Below, in pieces: positions 35,935-49,769 of a stretch of 64,000 nucleotides of DNA. Positions within the stretch are counted from its first letter, which is position 1. Each line of letters opens with the position of its first letter. The notes under the pieces were generated by a model, which was given only the letters and a program-made list of their open reading frames with translations, was not told the origin of the DNA and did no database searches. The DNA is taken from contig OU612068.1 of assembly GCA_914767715.1 (NCBI GenBank), positions 12,524,001 to 12,588,000 of the forward strand, written 5' to 3'. The translations under genes were made by a program, and so were the position numbers. The DNA is from Membranipora membranacea (Eukaryota; Bryozoa; Gymnolaemata; Cheilostomatida; Membraniporidae).

Positions 35935-37949
35935 GATACGCTTCAAACCTACCTCATTGGGAGGAGCAACTCCTGGTCATCTCGAAACTGCAAACCGTTT
36001 GGCTCTGCGGCTTTTCACTCTCCGTCAGTGTCCGTTTTAATTAGGGTCACTTTTGCTAAAAAAAAAACATGTCAAGCGGCAGCATTGAAAAATAAAAACT
36101 CTGTTGGATTCTTATCAAACTCCGACCAGTTCAAGCTCTTATTGGCCTCATTCAAACTGCAGAATATTGGAATCCTCTGATTAACTGGTTGGTCATAACG
36201 CTGAGTTGAAGTTTCAAAAATTACACCAAGGGAGGGTATCACGGTTTTTTTTCGCCGAGATCAAAAAATAGATTCGCTTCAAACCTACCTCATAGGGAGG
36301 AGCAACTCCTGCTCATCTCGAATCTGCAAACCGTTTGGCTCTGTGGCTCTTCACTCTCTGTCAGTGTCCATTTTAATTAGGGTCACTTTTGCTAAAAAAA
36401 AAACATGCCAAACGGCAGCATTGAAAAATTAAAACTCTGTTGGATTCTTATCAAACTCCGACCAGTTCAAGCTCTTATTGGCCTCATTCAAATTGCAGAA
36501 TATTGGAATCCTCTGATTAACTGGTGGATCATAACGCTGACTTGAAGTTTCAAAAATTATACCAAGGGAGGGTATCACGGTTTTTTTTCGCCGAGATCAT
36601 AAAATAAATTCGCTTCAAACCTATCTCATAGGGAGGAGCAACTCCTGGTGATCTCGAATCTGCAAACCGTTTGACTCTGCGGATTTTCACTCTCCGTCAG
36701 CGTCCGTTTTAATTAGGGTCACTTCTGCTAAAAAAAAACATGCCAAACGGCAGCATTGAAAAATTTAAACTCTGTTGGATTCTTATCAAACTCCGACCAG
36801 TTCAAGCTCTTATTGGCCTCATTCAAATTGCAGAATATTGGAATCCTCTGATTAACTGGTGGGTCATAACGCTGACTTGAATTTTCAAAAATTATACCAA
36901 GGGAGGGTATCACGGTTTTTTTTCGCCGCGATCAAAAAATAGATTCGCTTCAAACCTACCTCATAGGGAGGAGCAACTCCTGCTCATCTCGAATCTGCAA
37001 ACCGTTTGGCTCTGCGGCTTTTCACTCTCCGTCAGTGTCCGTTTTAATTAGGGTCACTTTTGCTAAAAAAAAACATGCCAAACGGCAGCATCGAAAAATT
37101 AAACCTCTGCTGGATTCTTATCAAACTCCGACCAGGTCAAGCTCTTATTGGCCTCATTCAAACCGCAGAAAATTGGAATCCTCTGATTAACTGGTGGGTC
37201 ATAACGCTGACTTGAAGTTTCAAAAATTATACCAAGGGAGGGTATCACGGTTTTTTTTCACCGAGATCAAAAAATAGATTCGCTTCAAACCTACCTCATA
37301 GGGAGGAGCAACCCCTGCTCATCTCGAATCTGCAAACCGTTTGGCTCTGCGGCTTTTCACTCTCCGTCAGCGTCCGTTTTAATTAGGGTCACTTTTGCAA
37401 CAAAAAAAAAGATGCCAAATGGCAGCATTGAAAAATAAAAACTCTGTTGGATTCTCATCATACTCCAACCAGTTCAAGCTCTTATTGGCCTCATTCAAAC
37501 TGCAGAATATTGGAATCCTCTGATTAACTGGTGGGTCATAACACTGACTTGAAGTTTCAAAAATTATACCAAGGGAGGGTATCACGGTTTTTTTTCGCCG
37601 AGATCAAAAAATAGATACGCTTCAAACCTACCTCATAGGGAGGAGCAACTCCTGGTCATCTCGAATCTGCAAACCGTTTGGCTCTGCGGCTTTTCACTCT
37701 CCGTCAGTGTCCGTTTTAATGAGGGTCACTTTTGCTAAAAAAAAAACATGCCAAGCGGCAGCATTGAAAAATGAAAACTCTGTTGGATTCTTATCAAACT
37801 CCGACCAGTTCAAGCTCTTATTGGCCTCATTCAAACTGCAGAATATTGGAATCCTCTGATTAACTGGTGGGTCATAACGCTGAGTTGAAGTTTCAAAAAT
37901 TACACCAAGGGAGGGTATCACGGTTTTTTTTCGCCGAGATCAAAAAATA

Positions 37950-40900
37950 GATTCGCTTCAAACCTACCTCATAGGGAGGAGCAACTCCTGCTCATCTCGA
38001 ATCTGCCAACCGTTTGGCTCTGCGGCTCTTCACTCTCCGTCAGTGTCCGTTTTAATTAGGGTCACTTTTGCTAAAAATAAAACATGCCAAACGGCAGCAT
38101 TGAAAAATTAAAACTCTGTTGGATTCTTATCAAACTCCGACCAGTTCAAGCTCTTATTGGCCTCATTCAAATTGCAGAATATTGGAATCCTCTGATTAAC
38201 TGGTGGGTCATAACGCTGACTTGAAGTTTCAAAAATTATACCAAGGGAGGGTATCACGGTTTTTTTTCGCCGAGATCAAAAAATAAATTCGCTTCAAACC
38301 TATCTCATAGGGAGGAGCAACTCCTGGTCATCTCGAATCTGCAAACCGTTTGGCTCTGCGGATTTTCACTCTCCGTCAGCGTCCGTTTTAATTAGGGTCA
38401 CTTTTGCTAAAAAAAAACATGCCAAACGGCAGCATTGAAAAATTAAACCTCTGCTGGATTCTTATCAAACTCCGACCAGGTCAAGCTCTTATTGGCCTCA
38501 TTCAAACCGCAGAAAATTGGAATCCTCTGATTAACTGGTGGGTCATAACGCTGACTTGAAGTTTCAAAAATTATACCAAGGGAGGGTATCACGGTCTTTT
38601 TTCACCGAGATCAAAAAATAGATTCGCTTCAAACCTACCTCATAGGGAGGAGCAACCCCTGCTCATCTCGAATCTGCAAACCGTTTGGCTCTGCGGCTTT
38701 TCACTCTCCGTCAGCGTCCGTTTTAATTAGGGTCACTTGTGCTAAAAAAAAAACATGCCAAGCGGCAGCATTGAAAAATAAAAACTCTGTTGGATTCTCA
38801 TCATACTCCAACCAGTTCAAGCTCTTATTGGCCTCATTCAAATTGCAGAATATTGGAATCCTCTGATTAACTGGTGGGTCATAACGCTGACTTGAATTTT
38901 CAAAAATTATACCAAGGGAGGGTATCACGGTTTTTTTTCGCCGAGATCAAAAAAAGATTCGCTTCAAACCTACCTCATAGGGAGGAGCAACTCCTGCTCA
39001 TCTCGAATCTGCAAACCATTTGGTTCTGCGGCTTTTCACTCTCCGTCAGCGTCCGTTTTAATTAGGGTCACTTTTGCTAAAAAAAAACATGCCAAACGGC
39101 AGCATTAAAAAATTAAAACTCTGTTGGATTCTTATCAAACTCCGACCAGTTCAAGCTCTTATTGGCCTCATTCAAACCGCAGAATATTGGAATCCTCTGA
39201 TTAACTGGTGGGTCATCACGCTGACTTGAAGTTTCAAAAATTATACCAAGGGAGGGTATCACGGTTTTTTTTTCGCCGAGATCAAAAAATAGATTCGCTT
39301 CAAACCTACCTCATAGGGAGGAGCAACTCCTGCTCATCTCGAATCTGCAAACCGTTTGGCTCTGCGGCTTTTCATTCTCCGTCAGCGTCCGTTTTAATTA
39401 GGGTCACTTTTGCTAAAAAAAAACATGCCAAACGGCAGCATTGAAAAATAAAAAACCTGTTGGATTCTTCTCATACTCCGACCAGTTCAAGCTCTTATTG
39501 GCCTCATTCAAACTGCAGAATATTGGAATCCTCTTATTAACTGGTGGGTCATAACGCTGACTTGAAGTTTCAAAAATTATACCAAGGGAGGGTATCACGG
39601 TTTTTTTTCGCCGAGATCAAAAAATAAATTCGCTTCAAACCTACCTCATAGGGAGGAGCAACTCCTGGTCATCTCGAATCTGCAAACCGTTTGGCTCTGC
39701 GGATTTTCACTCTCCGTCAGCGTCCGTTTTAATTAGGGTCACTTTTGCTAAAAAAAAACATGCCAAACTGCAGCATTGAAAAATAAAAACTCTGTTGGAT
39801 TCTTATCAAACTCCGACCAGTTCAAGCTCTTATTGGCCTCATTCAAACTGCAGAATATTGGAATCCTCTGATTAACTGGTGGGTCATAACGCTGACTTGA
39901 AGTTTCAAAAATTACACCAAGGGAGGGTATCACGGTTTTTTTTTCGCCGAGATCAAAAAATAGATTCGCTTCAAACCTACCTCATAGGGAGGAGCAACTC
40001 CTGCTCATCTCGAATCTGCAAACCGTTTGGCTCTGCGGCTTTTCACTCTCCGTCAGTGTCCGTTTTAATTAGGGTCACTTTTGCTAAAAAAAAAACATGC
40101 CAAACGGCAGCATTGAAAAATTAAAACTCTGTTGGATTCTTATCAAACTCCGACCAGTTCAAGCTCTTATTGGCCACATTCAAATTGCACAATATTGGAA
40201 TCCTCTGATTAACCGGTGGGTCATAACGCTGACTTGAAGTTTCAAAAATTATACCAAGGGAGGGTATCACGGTTTTTTTTCGCCGAGATCAAAAAATAAA
40301 TTCGCTTTAAACCTACCTCATAGGGAGGAGCAACTACTGGTCATCTCGAATCTGCAAACCGTTTGGCTCTGTGGATTATCACTCTCCGTCAGCGTCCGTT
40401 TTAATTAGGGTCACTTTTGCTAAAAAAAAAACATGCCAAACGGCAGCATTGAAAAATAAAAACTCTGTTGGATTCTCATCATACTCCAACCAGTTCAAGC
40501 TCTTATTGGCCTCATTCAAACTGCAGAATATTGGAATCCTCTGATTAACTGGTGGGTCATAACACTGACTTGAAGTTTCAAAAATTATACCAAGGGAGGG
40601 TATCACGGTTTTTTTTCGCCGAGATCAAAAAAAGATTCGCTTCAAACCTACCTCATAGGGAGGAGCAACTCCTGCTCATCTCGAATCTGCAAACCATTTG
40701 GTTCTGCGGCTTTTCACTCTCCGTCAGCGTCCGTTTTAATTAGGGTCACTTTTGCTAAAAAAAACATGCCAAACGGCAGCATTGAAAAATAAAAACTCTG
40801 TTGGATTCTTATCAAACTCCGACCAGTTCAAGCTCTTATTGGCCTCATTCAAACCGCAGAAAATTGGAATCCTCTGATTAACTGCTGGGTCATAACGCTG

Positions 40901-43900
40901 ACTTGAAGTTTCAAAAATTATACCAAGGGAGGGTATAACGGTTTTTTTTTCACCGAGATCAAAAAATAGATTCGCTTCAAACCTACCTCATAGGGAGGAG
41001 CAACTCCTGCTCATCTCGAATCTGCAAACCGTTTGGCTCTGCGGCTTTTCACTCTCCGTCAGCGTCCGTTTTAATTAGGGTCACTTTTGCTAAAAAAAAA
41101 CATGCCAAACGGCAGCATTGAAAAATTAAAACTCTGTTGGATTCTTATCAAACTCCGACCAGTTCAAGCTCTTATTGGCCACATTCAAATTGCATAATCT
41201 TGGAATCCTCTGATTAACTGGTGGGTCATAACGCTAACTTGAAGTTTCAAAAATTATACCAAGGGAGGGTATCACGGTTTTTTTTCGCCGAGATCAAAAA
41301 ATAGATTCGCTTCAAACCTACCTCATAGGGAGGAGCAACTCCTGCTCATCTCGAATCTGCCAACCGTTTGGCTCTGCGGCTCTTCACTCTCCGTCAGTGT
41401 CCGTTTTAATTAGGGTCACTTTTGCTAAAAATAAAACATGCCAAACGGCAGCATTGAAAAATTAAAACTCTGTTGGATTCTTATCAAACTCCGACCAGTT
41501 CAAGCTCTTATTGGCCTCATTCAAATTGCAGAATATTGGAATCCTCTGATTAACTGGTGGGTCATAACGCTGACTTGAAGTTTCAAAAATTATACCAAGG
41601 GAGGGTATCACGGTTTTTTTTCGCCGGGATCAAAAAATAAATTCGCTTCAAACCTATCTCATAGGGAGGAGCAACTCCTGGTCATCTCGAATCTGCAAAC
41701 CGTTTGGCTCTGCGGATTTTCACTCTCCGTCAGCGTCCGTTTTAATTAGGGTCACTTTTGCTAAAAAAAAACATGCCAAACGGCAGCATTGAAAAATTAA
41801 ACCTCTGCTGGATTCTTATCAAACTCCGACCAGGTCAAGCTCTTATTGGCCTCATTCAAACCGCAGAAAATTGGAATCCTCTGATTAACTGGTGGGTCAT
41901 AACGCTGACTTGAAGTTTCAAAAATTATACCAAGGGAGGGTATCACGGTCTTTTTTCACCGAGATCAAAAAATAGATTCGCTTCAAACCTACCTCATAGG
42001 GAGGAGCAACCCCTGCTCATCTCGAATCTGCAAACCGTTTGGCTCTGCGGCTTTTCACTCTCCGTCAGCGTCCGTTTTAATTAGGGTCACTTGTGCTAAA
42101 AAAAAAACATGCCAAGCGGCAGCATTGAAAAATAAAAACTCTGTTGGATTCTCATCATACTCCAACCAGTTCAAGCTCTTATTGGCCTCATTCAAATTGC
42201 AGAATATTGGAATCCTCTGATTAACTGGTGGGTCATAACGCTGACTTGAATTTTCAAAAATTATACCAAGGGAGGGTATCACGGTTTTTTTTTCGCCGAG
42301 ATCAAAAAAAGATTCGCTTCAAACCTACCTCATAGGGAGGAGCAACTCCTGCTCATCTCGAATCTGCAAACCATTTGGTTCTGCGGCTTTTCACTCTCCG
42401 TCAGCGTCCGTTTTAATTAGGGTCACTTTTGCTAAAAAAAAACATGCCAAACGGCAGCATTAAAAAATTAAAACTCTGTTGGATTCTTATCAAACTCCGA
42501 CCAGTTCAAGCTCTTATTGGCCTCATTCAAACCGCAGAATATTGGAATCCTCTGATTAACTGGTGGGTCATCACGCTGACTTGAAGTTTCAAAAATTATA
42601 CCAAGGGAGGGTATCACGGTTTTTTTTCGCCGAGATCAAAAAATAGATTCGCTTCAAACCTACCTCATAGGGAGGAGCAACTCCTGCTCATCTCGAATCT
42701 GCAAACCGTTTGGCTCTGCGGCTTTTCATTCTCCGTCAGCGTCCGTTTTAATTAGGGTCACTTTTGCTAAAAAAAAACATGCCAAACGGCAGCATTGAAA
42801 AATAAAAAACCTGTTGGATTCTTCTCATACTCCGACCAGTTCAAGCTCTTATTGGCCTCATTCAAACTGCAGAATATTGGAATCCTCTTATTAACTGGTG
42901 GGTCATAACGCTGACTTGAAGTTTCAAAAATTATACCAAGGGAGGGTATCACGGTTTTTTTTCGCCGAGATCAAAAAATAAATTCGCTTCAAACCTACCT
43001 CATAGGGAGGAGCAACTCCTGGTCATCTCGAATCTGCAAACCGTTTGGCTCTGCGGATTTTCACTCTCCGTCAGCGTCCGTTTTAATTAGGGTCACTTTT
43101 GCTAAAAAAAAACATGCCAAACTGCAGCATTGAAAAATAAAAACTCTGTTGGATTCTTATCAAACTCCGACCAGTTCAAGCTCTTATTGGCCTCATTCAA
43201 ACTGCAGAATATTGGAATCCTCTGATTAACTGGTGGGTCATAACGCTGACTTGAAGTTTCAAAAATTACACCAAGGGAGGGTATCACGGTTTTTTTTTCG
43301 CCGAGATCAAAAAATAGATTCGCTTCAAACCTACCTCATAGGGAGGAGCAACTCCTGCTCATCTCGAATCTGCAAACCGTTTGGCTCTGCGGCTTTTCAC
43401 TCTCCGTCAGTGTCCGTTTTAATTAGGGTCACTTTTGCTAAAAAAAAAACATGCCAAACGGCAGCATTGAAAAATTAAAACTCTGTTGGATTCTTATCAA
43501 ACTCCGACCAGTTCAAGCTCTTATTGGCCACATTCAAATTGCACAATATTGGAATCCTCTGATTAACCGGTGGGTCATAACGCTGACTTGAAGTTTCAAA
43601 AATTATACCAAGGGAGGGTATCACGGTTTTTTTTCGCCGAGATCAAAAAATAAATTCGCTTTAAACCTACCTCATAGGGAGGAGCAACTACTGGTCATCT
43701 CGAATCTGCAAACCGTTTGGCTCTGTGGATTATCACTCTCCGTCAGCGTCCGTTTTAATTAGGGTCACTTTTGCTAAAAAAAAAACATGCCAAACGGCAG
43801 CATTGAAAAATAAAAACTCTGTTGGATTCTCATCATACTCCAACCAGTTCAAGCTCTTATTGGCCTCATTCAAACTGCAGAATATTGGAATCCTCTGATT

Positions 43901-44650
43901 AACTGGTGGGTCATAACACTGACTTGAAGTTTCAAAAATTATACCAAGGGAGGGTATCACGGTTTTTTTTCGCCGAGATCAAAAAAAGATTCGCTTCAAA
44001 CCTACCTCATAGGGAGGAGCAACTCCTGCTCATCTCGAATCTGCAAACCATTTGGTTCTGCGGCTTTTCACTCTCCGTCAGCGTCCGTTTTAATTAGGGT
44101 CACTTTTGCTAAAAAAAACATGCCAAACGGCAGCATTGAAAAATAAAAACTCTGTTGGATTCTTATCAAACTCCGACCAGTTCAAGCTCTTATTGGCCTC
44201 ATTCAAACCGCAGAAAATTGGAATCCTCTGATTAACTGCTGGGTCATAACGCTGACTTGAAGTTTCAAAAATTATACCAAGGGAGGGTATAACGGTTTTT
44301 TTTTCACCGAGATCAAAAAATAGATTCGCTTCAAACCTACCTCATAGGGAGGAGCAACTCCTGCTCATCTCGAATCTGCAAACCGTTTGGCTCTGCGGCT
44401 TTTCACTCTCCGTCAGCGTCCGTTTTAATTAGGGTCACTTTTGCTAAAAAAAAAACATGCCAAACGGCAGCATTGAAAAATTAAAACTCTGTTGGATTCT
44501 TATCAAACTCCGACCAGTTCAAGCTCTTATTGGCCACATTCAAATTGCATAATCTTGGAATCCTCTGATTAACTGGTGGGTCATAACGCTAACTTGAAGT
44601 TTCAAAAATTATACCAAGGGAGGGTATCACGGTTTTTTTTCGCCGAGATC
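37950..44650 (+). repeat. 10-mer higher-order repeat, two copies at 3,354 bp
   Basis: Copy 1 runs from about 37,950 to 41,300 and copy 2 from about 41,300 to 44,650. Shared rare variants include CTGCCAACC (38,004 and 41,358), CACGGTCTTTTTTCACC (38,591 and 41,945), CACTTGTGC (38,735 and 42,089), GGTTCTGCGG (39,021 and 42,376), TCTTATTAACTGG (39,531 and 42,885), TTAACCGGTGG (40,210 and 43,564) and GTATAACGG (40,933 and 44,287). Nearly all differences between copies are T- or A-tract lengths plus rare substitutions such as CGCCGGGATC at 41,625. Copy 2 diverges after 44,650, where AAAAAAAAAATTCGC appears. Confidence 0.92.
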
Positions 44651-47600
44651 AAAAAAAAAATTCGCTTCAAACCTACCTCATAGGGAGGAGCAACTCCTGG
44701 TCATCTCGAATCTGCAAACCGTTTGGCTCTGCGGATTTTCACTCTCCGTCAGCATCCGTTTTAATTAGGGTCACTTTTGCTAAAAAACAACATGCCAAAC
44801 GGCAGCATTGAAAAATTAAAACTCTGTTGGATTCTTATCAAACTCCGACCAGTTCAAGCTCTTATTGGCCTCATTCAAACTGCAGAATATTGGAATCCTC
44901 TGATTAACTGGTGGGTCATAACGCTGACTTGAAGTTTCAAAAATTATACCAAGGGAGGGTATCACGGTTTTTTTTCGCCGCGATCAAAAAATAGATTCGC
45001 TTTAAACCTACCTCATAGGGAGGAGCAACTCCTGCTCATCTTGAATCTGCAAACCGTTTGGCTCTGCGGCTTTTCACTCTCCGTCAGTGTCCGTTTTAAT
45101 TAGGGTCACTTTTGCTAAAAAAAAAGATGCCAAACGGCAGCATTGAAAAATTAAACCTCTGTTGGATTCTTATCAAACATCGACCAGTTCAAGCTCTTAT
45201 TGGCCTCATTCAAATTGCAGAATATTGGAATCCTCTGATTAACTGGTGGGTCATAACGCTGACTTGAATTTTCAAAAATTATACCAAGGGAGGGTATCAC
45301 GGTTTTTTTTCGCCGCGATCAAAAAACAGATTCGCTCTAAACCTACCTCATAGGGAGGAGCAACTCCTGCTCATCTCGAATCTGCAAACCGTTTGGCTCT
45401 GCAGCTTTTCACTCTCGGTCAGCGTCCGTTTTAATTAGGGTCACTTTTGCTAAAAAAAAACATACCAAACGGCAGCATTGAAAAATAAAAACTCTGTTGG
45501 ATTCTTATCAAACTCCGACCAGTTCAAGCTCTTATTGGCCTCATTCAAACCGCAGAAAATTGGAATCCTCTGATTAACTGGTGGGTCATAACGCTGACTT
45601 GAAGTTTCAAAAATTATACCAAGGGAGGGTATCACGGTTTTTTTTCACCGAGATCAAAAAATAGATTCGCTTCAAACCTACCTCATAGGGAGGAGCAACT
45701 CCTGCTCATCTCGAATCTGCAAACCGTTTGGCTCTGCGGCTTTTCACTCTCCGTCAGCGTCCGTTTTAATTAGGGTCACTTTTGCTAAAAAAAAACATGC
45801 CAAACGGCAGCATTGAAAAATTAAAACTCTGTTGGATTCTTATCAAACTCCGACCAGTTCAAACTCTTATTGGCCACATTCAAATTGCAGAATATTGGAA
45901 TCCTCTGATTAACTGGTGGGTCATAACGCTGACTTGAAGTTTCAAAAATTATACCAAGGGAGGGTATCACGGTTTTTTTTCGCCGAGATCAAAAAATAAA
46001 TTCGCTTCAAACCTACCTCATAGGGAGGAGCAACTCCTGCTCATCTCGAATCTGCAAACCATTTGGTTCTGCGGCTTTTCACTCTCCGTCAGCGTCCGTT
46101 TTAATTAGGGTCACTTTTGCTAAAAAAAAACATGCCAAACGGCAGCATTAAAAAATTAAAACTCTGTTGGATTCTTATCAAACTCCGACCAGTTCAAGCT
46201 CTTATTGGCCTCATTCAAACCGCAGAATATTGGAATCCTCTGATTAACTGGTGGGTCATCACGCTGACTTGAAGTTTCAAAAATTATACCAAGGGAGGGT
46301 ATCACGGTTTTTTTTCGCCGAGATCAAAAAATAGATTCGCTTCAAACCTACCTCATAGGGAGGAGCAACTCCTGCTCATCTCGAATCTGCAAACCGTTTG
46401 GCTCTGCGGCTTTTCATTCTCCGTCAGCGTCCGTTTTAATTAGGGTCACTTTTGCTAAAAAAAAACATGCCAAACGGCAGCATTGAAAAATAAAAAACCT
46501 GTTGGATTCTTCTCATACTCCGACCAGTTCAAGCTCTTATTGGCCTCATTCAAACTGCAGAATATTGGAATCCTCTTATTAACTGGTGGGTCATAACGCT
46601 GACTTGAAGTTTCAAAAATTATACCAAGGGAGGGTATCACGGTTTTTTTTCGCCGAGATCAAAAAATAAATTCGCTTCAAACCTACCTCATAGGGAGGAG
46701 CAACTCCTGGTCATCTCGAATCTGCAAACCGTTTGGCTCTGCGGATTTTCACTCTCCGTCAGCGTCCGTTTTAATTAGGGTCACTTTTGCTAAAAAAAAA
46801 CATGCCAAACTGCAGCATTGAAAAATAAAAACTCTGTTGGATTCTTATCAAACTCCGACCAGTTCAAGCTCTTATTGGCCTCATTCAAACTGCAGAATAT
46901 TGGAATCCTCTGATTAACTGGTGGGTCATAACGCTGACTTGAAGTTTCAAAAATTACACCAAGGGAGGGTATCACGGTTTTTTTTTCGCCGAGATCAAAA
47001 AATAGATTCGCTTCAAACCTACCTCATAGGGAGGAGCAACTCCTGCTCATCTCGAATCTGCAAACCGTTTGGCTCTGCGGCTTTTCACTCTCCGTCAGTG
47101 TCCGTTTTAATTAGGGTCACTTTTGCTAAAAAAAAAACATGCCAAACGGCAGCATTGAAAAATTAAAACTCTGTTGGATTCTTATCAAACTCCGACCAGT
47201 TCAAGCTCTTATTGGCCACATTCAAATTGCACAATATTGGAATCCTCTGATTAACCGGTGGGTCATAACGCTGACTTGAAGTTTCAAAAATTATACCAAG
47301 GGAGGGTATCACGGTTTTTTTTCGCCGAGATCAAAAAATAAATTCGCTTTAAACCTACCTCATAGGGAGGAGCAACTACTGGTCATCTCGAATCTGCAAA
47401 CCGTTTGGCTCTGTGGATTATCACTCTCCGTCAGCGTCCGTTTTAATTAGGGTCACTTTTGCTAAAAAAAAAACATGCCAAACGGCAGCATTGAAAAATA
47501 AAAACTCTGTTGGATTCTCATCATACTCCAACCAGTTCAAGCTCTTATTGGCCTCATTCAAACTGCAGAATATTGGAATCCTCTGATTAACTGGTGGGTC

Positions 47601-49700
47601 ATAACACTGACTTGAAGTTTCAAAAATTATACCAAGGGAGGGTATCACGGTTTTTTTTCGCCGAGATCAAAAAAAGATTCGCTTCAAACCTACCTCATAG
47701 GGAGGAGCAACTCCTGCTCATCTCGAATCTGCAAACCATTTGGTTCTGCGGCTTTTCACTCTCCGTCAGCGTCCGTTTTAATTAGGGTCACTTTTGCTAA
47801 AAAAAACATGCCAAACGGCAGCATTGAAAAATAAAAACTCTGTTGGATTCTTATCAAACTCCGACCAGTTCAAGCTCTTATTGGCCTCATTCAAACCGCA
47901 GAAAATTGGAATCCTCTGATTAACTGCTGGGTCATAACGCTGACTTGAAGTTTCAAAAATTATACCAAGGGAGGGTATAACGGTTTTTTTTCACCGAGAT
48001 CAAAAAATAGATTCGCTTCAAACCTACCTCATAGGGAGGAGCAACTCCTGCTCATCTCGAATCTGCAAACCGTTTGGCTCTGCGGCTTTTCACTCTCCGT
48101 CAGCGTCCGTTTTAATTAGGGTCACTTTTGCTAAAAAAAAACATGCCAAACGGCAGCATTGAAAAATTAAAACTCTGTTGGATTCTTATCAAACTCCGAC
48201 CAGTTCAAGCTCTTATTGGCCACATTCAAATTGCATAATCTTGGAATCCTCTGATTAACTGGTGGGTCATAACGCTAACTTGAAGTTTCAAAAATTATAC
48301 CAAGGGAGGGTATCACGGTTTTTTTTCGCCGAGATCAAAAAAAAAATTCGCTTCAAACCTACCTCATAGGGAGGAGCAACTCCTGGTCATCTCGAATCTG
48401 CAAACCGTTTGGCTCTGCGGATTTTCACTCTCCGTCAGCATCCGTTTTAATTAGGGTCACTTTTGCTAAAAAACAACATGCCAAACGGCAGCATTGAAAA
48501 ATTAAAACTCTGTTGGATTCTTATCAAACTCCGACCAGTTCAAGCTCTTATTGGCCTCATTCAAACTGCAGAATATTGGAATCCTCTGATTAACTGGTGG
48601 GTCATAACGCTGACTTGAAGTTTCAAAAATTATACCAAGGGAGGGTATCACGGTTTTTTTTCGCCGCGATCAAAAAATAGATTCGCTTTAAACCTACCTC
48701 ATAGGGAGGAGCAACTCCTGCTCATCTTGAATCTGCAAACCGTTTGGCTCTGCGGCTTTTCACTCTCCGTCAGTGTCCGTTTTAATTAGGGTCACTTTTG
48801 CTAAAAAAAAAGATGCCAAACGGCAGCATTGAAAAATTAAACCTCTGTTGGATTCTTATCAAACATCGACCAGTTCAAGCTCTTATTGGCCTCATTCAAA
48901 TTGCAGAATATTGGAATCCTCTGATTAACTGGTGGGTCATAACGCTGACTTGAATTTTCAAAAATTATACCAAGGGAGGGTATCACGGTTTTTTTTCGCC
49001 GCGATCAAAAAACAGATTCGCTCTAAACCTACCTCATAGGGAGGAGCAACTCCTGCTCATCTCGAATCTGCAAACCGTTTGGCTCTGCAGCTTTTCACTC
49101 TCGGTCAGCGTCCGTTTTAATTAGGGTCACTTTTGCTAAAAAAAAACATACCAAACGGCAGCATTGAAAAATAAAAACTCTGTTGGATTCTTATCAAACT
49201 CCGACCAGTTCAAGCTCTTATTGGCCTCATTCAAACCGCAGAAAATTGGAATCCTCTGATTAACTGGTGGGTCATAACGCTGACTTGAAGTTTCAAAAAT
49301 TATACCAAGGGAGGGTATCACGGTTTTTTTTCACCGAGATCAAAAAATAGATTCGCTTCAAACCTACCTCATAGGGAGGAGCAACTCCTGCTCATCTCGA
49401 ATCTGCAAACCGTTTGGCTCTGCGGCTTTTCACTCTCCGTCAGCGTCCGTTTTAATTAGGGTCACTTTTGCTAAAAAAAAACATGCCAAACGGCAGCATT
49501 GAAAAATTAAAACTCTGTTGGATTCTTATCAAACTCCGACCAGTTCAAACTCTTATTGGCCACATTCAAATTGCAGAATATTGGAATCCTCTGATTAACT
49601 GGTGGGTCATAACGCTGACTTGAAGTTTCAAAAATTATACCAAGGGAGGGTATCACGGTTTTTTTTCGCCGAGATCAAAAAATAAATTCGCTTCAAACCT
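42330..49700 (+). repeat. 11-mer higher-order repeat, two copies at about 3,687 bp, overlapping the 10-mer
   Basis: Copy 1 covers about 42,330-46,020 and copy 2 about 46,020-49,700. The first seven or so monomers are the same ones as in the 10-mer. The last four (ACGCTAACTTG, AAAAACAAC with CAGCATCC, AAACATCGACC, and AACAGATTCGCTCTAAACC with CTCGGTCAGC) replace the last three of the 10-mer. Matched markers are CTCGGTCAG (45,415 and 49,101), CATACCAAACGG (45,471 and 49,147), AAACATCGACC (45,177 and 48,863) and TCAAACTC (45,859 and 49,546). Homopolymer changes account for offsets of 3,686-3,688. Confidence 0.92.
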
Positions 49701-49769
49701 ACCTCATAGGGAGGAGCAACTCCTGATCATCTCGAATCTGCAAATCGTTTGGCTCTGCGGATTTTCACT

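Larger units (their letters stand above)
35170..37950 (+). repeat. Mixed monomers, source-like segment for the 10-mer
   Basis: Units at 35,320-35,900 (AACCATTTGG, ATTAAAAAATTAAAAC, GGTCATCACG, CATTCTCCG) parallel 39,010-39,600 at an offset of about 3,692 bp. Units at 36,600-37,300 (CCTATCTCATAG, AATTAAACCTCTGCTGG, CAGAAAATTGG, CAACCCCTGC) parallel 38,280-38,660 and 41,640-42,010. Private changes include TTTAATGAGGGTC (37,717) and GCAACAAAAAAAAAG (37,397). The pattern looks like an older, diverged version of the amplified block to its right. Confidence 0.75.
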
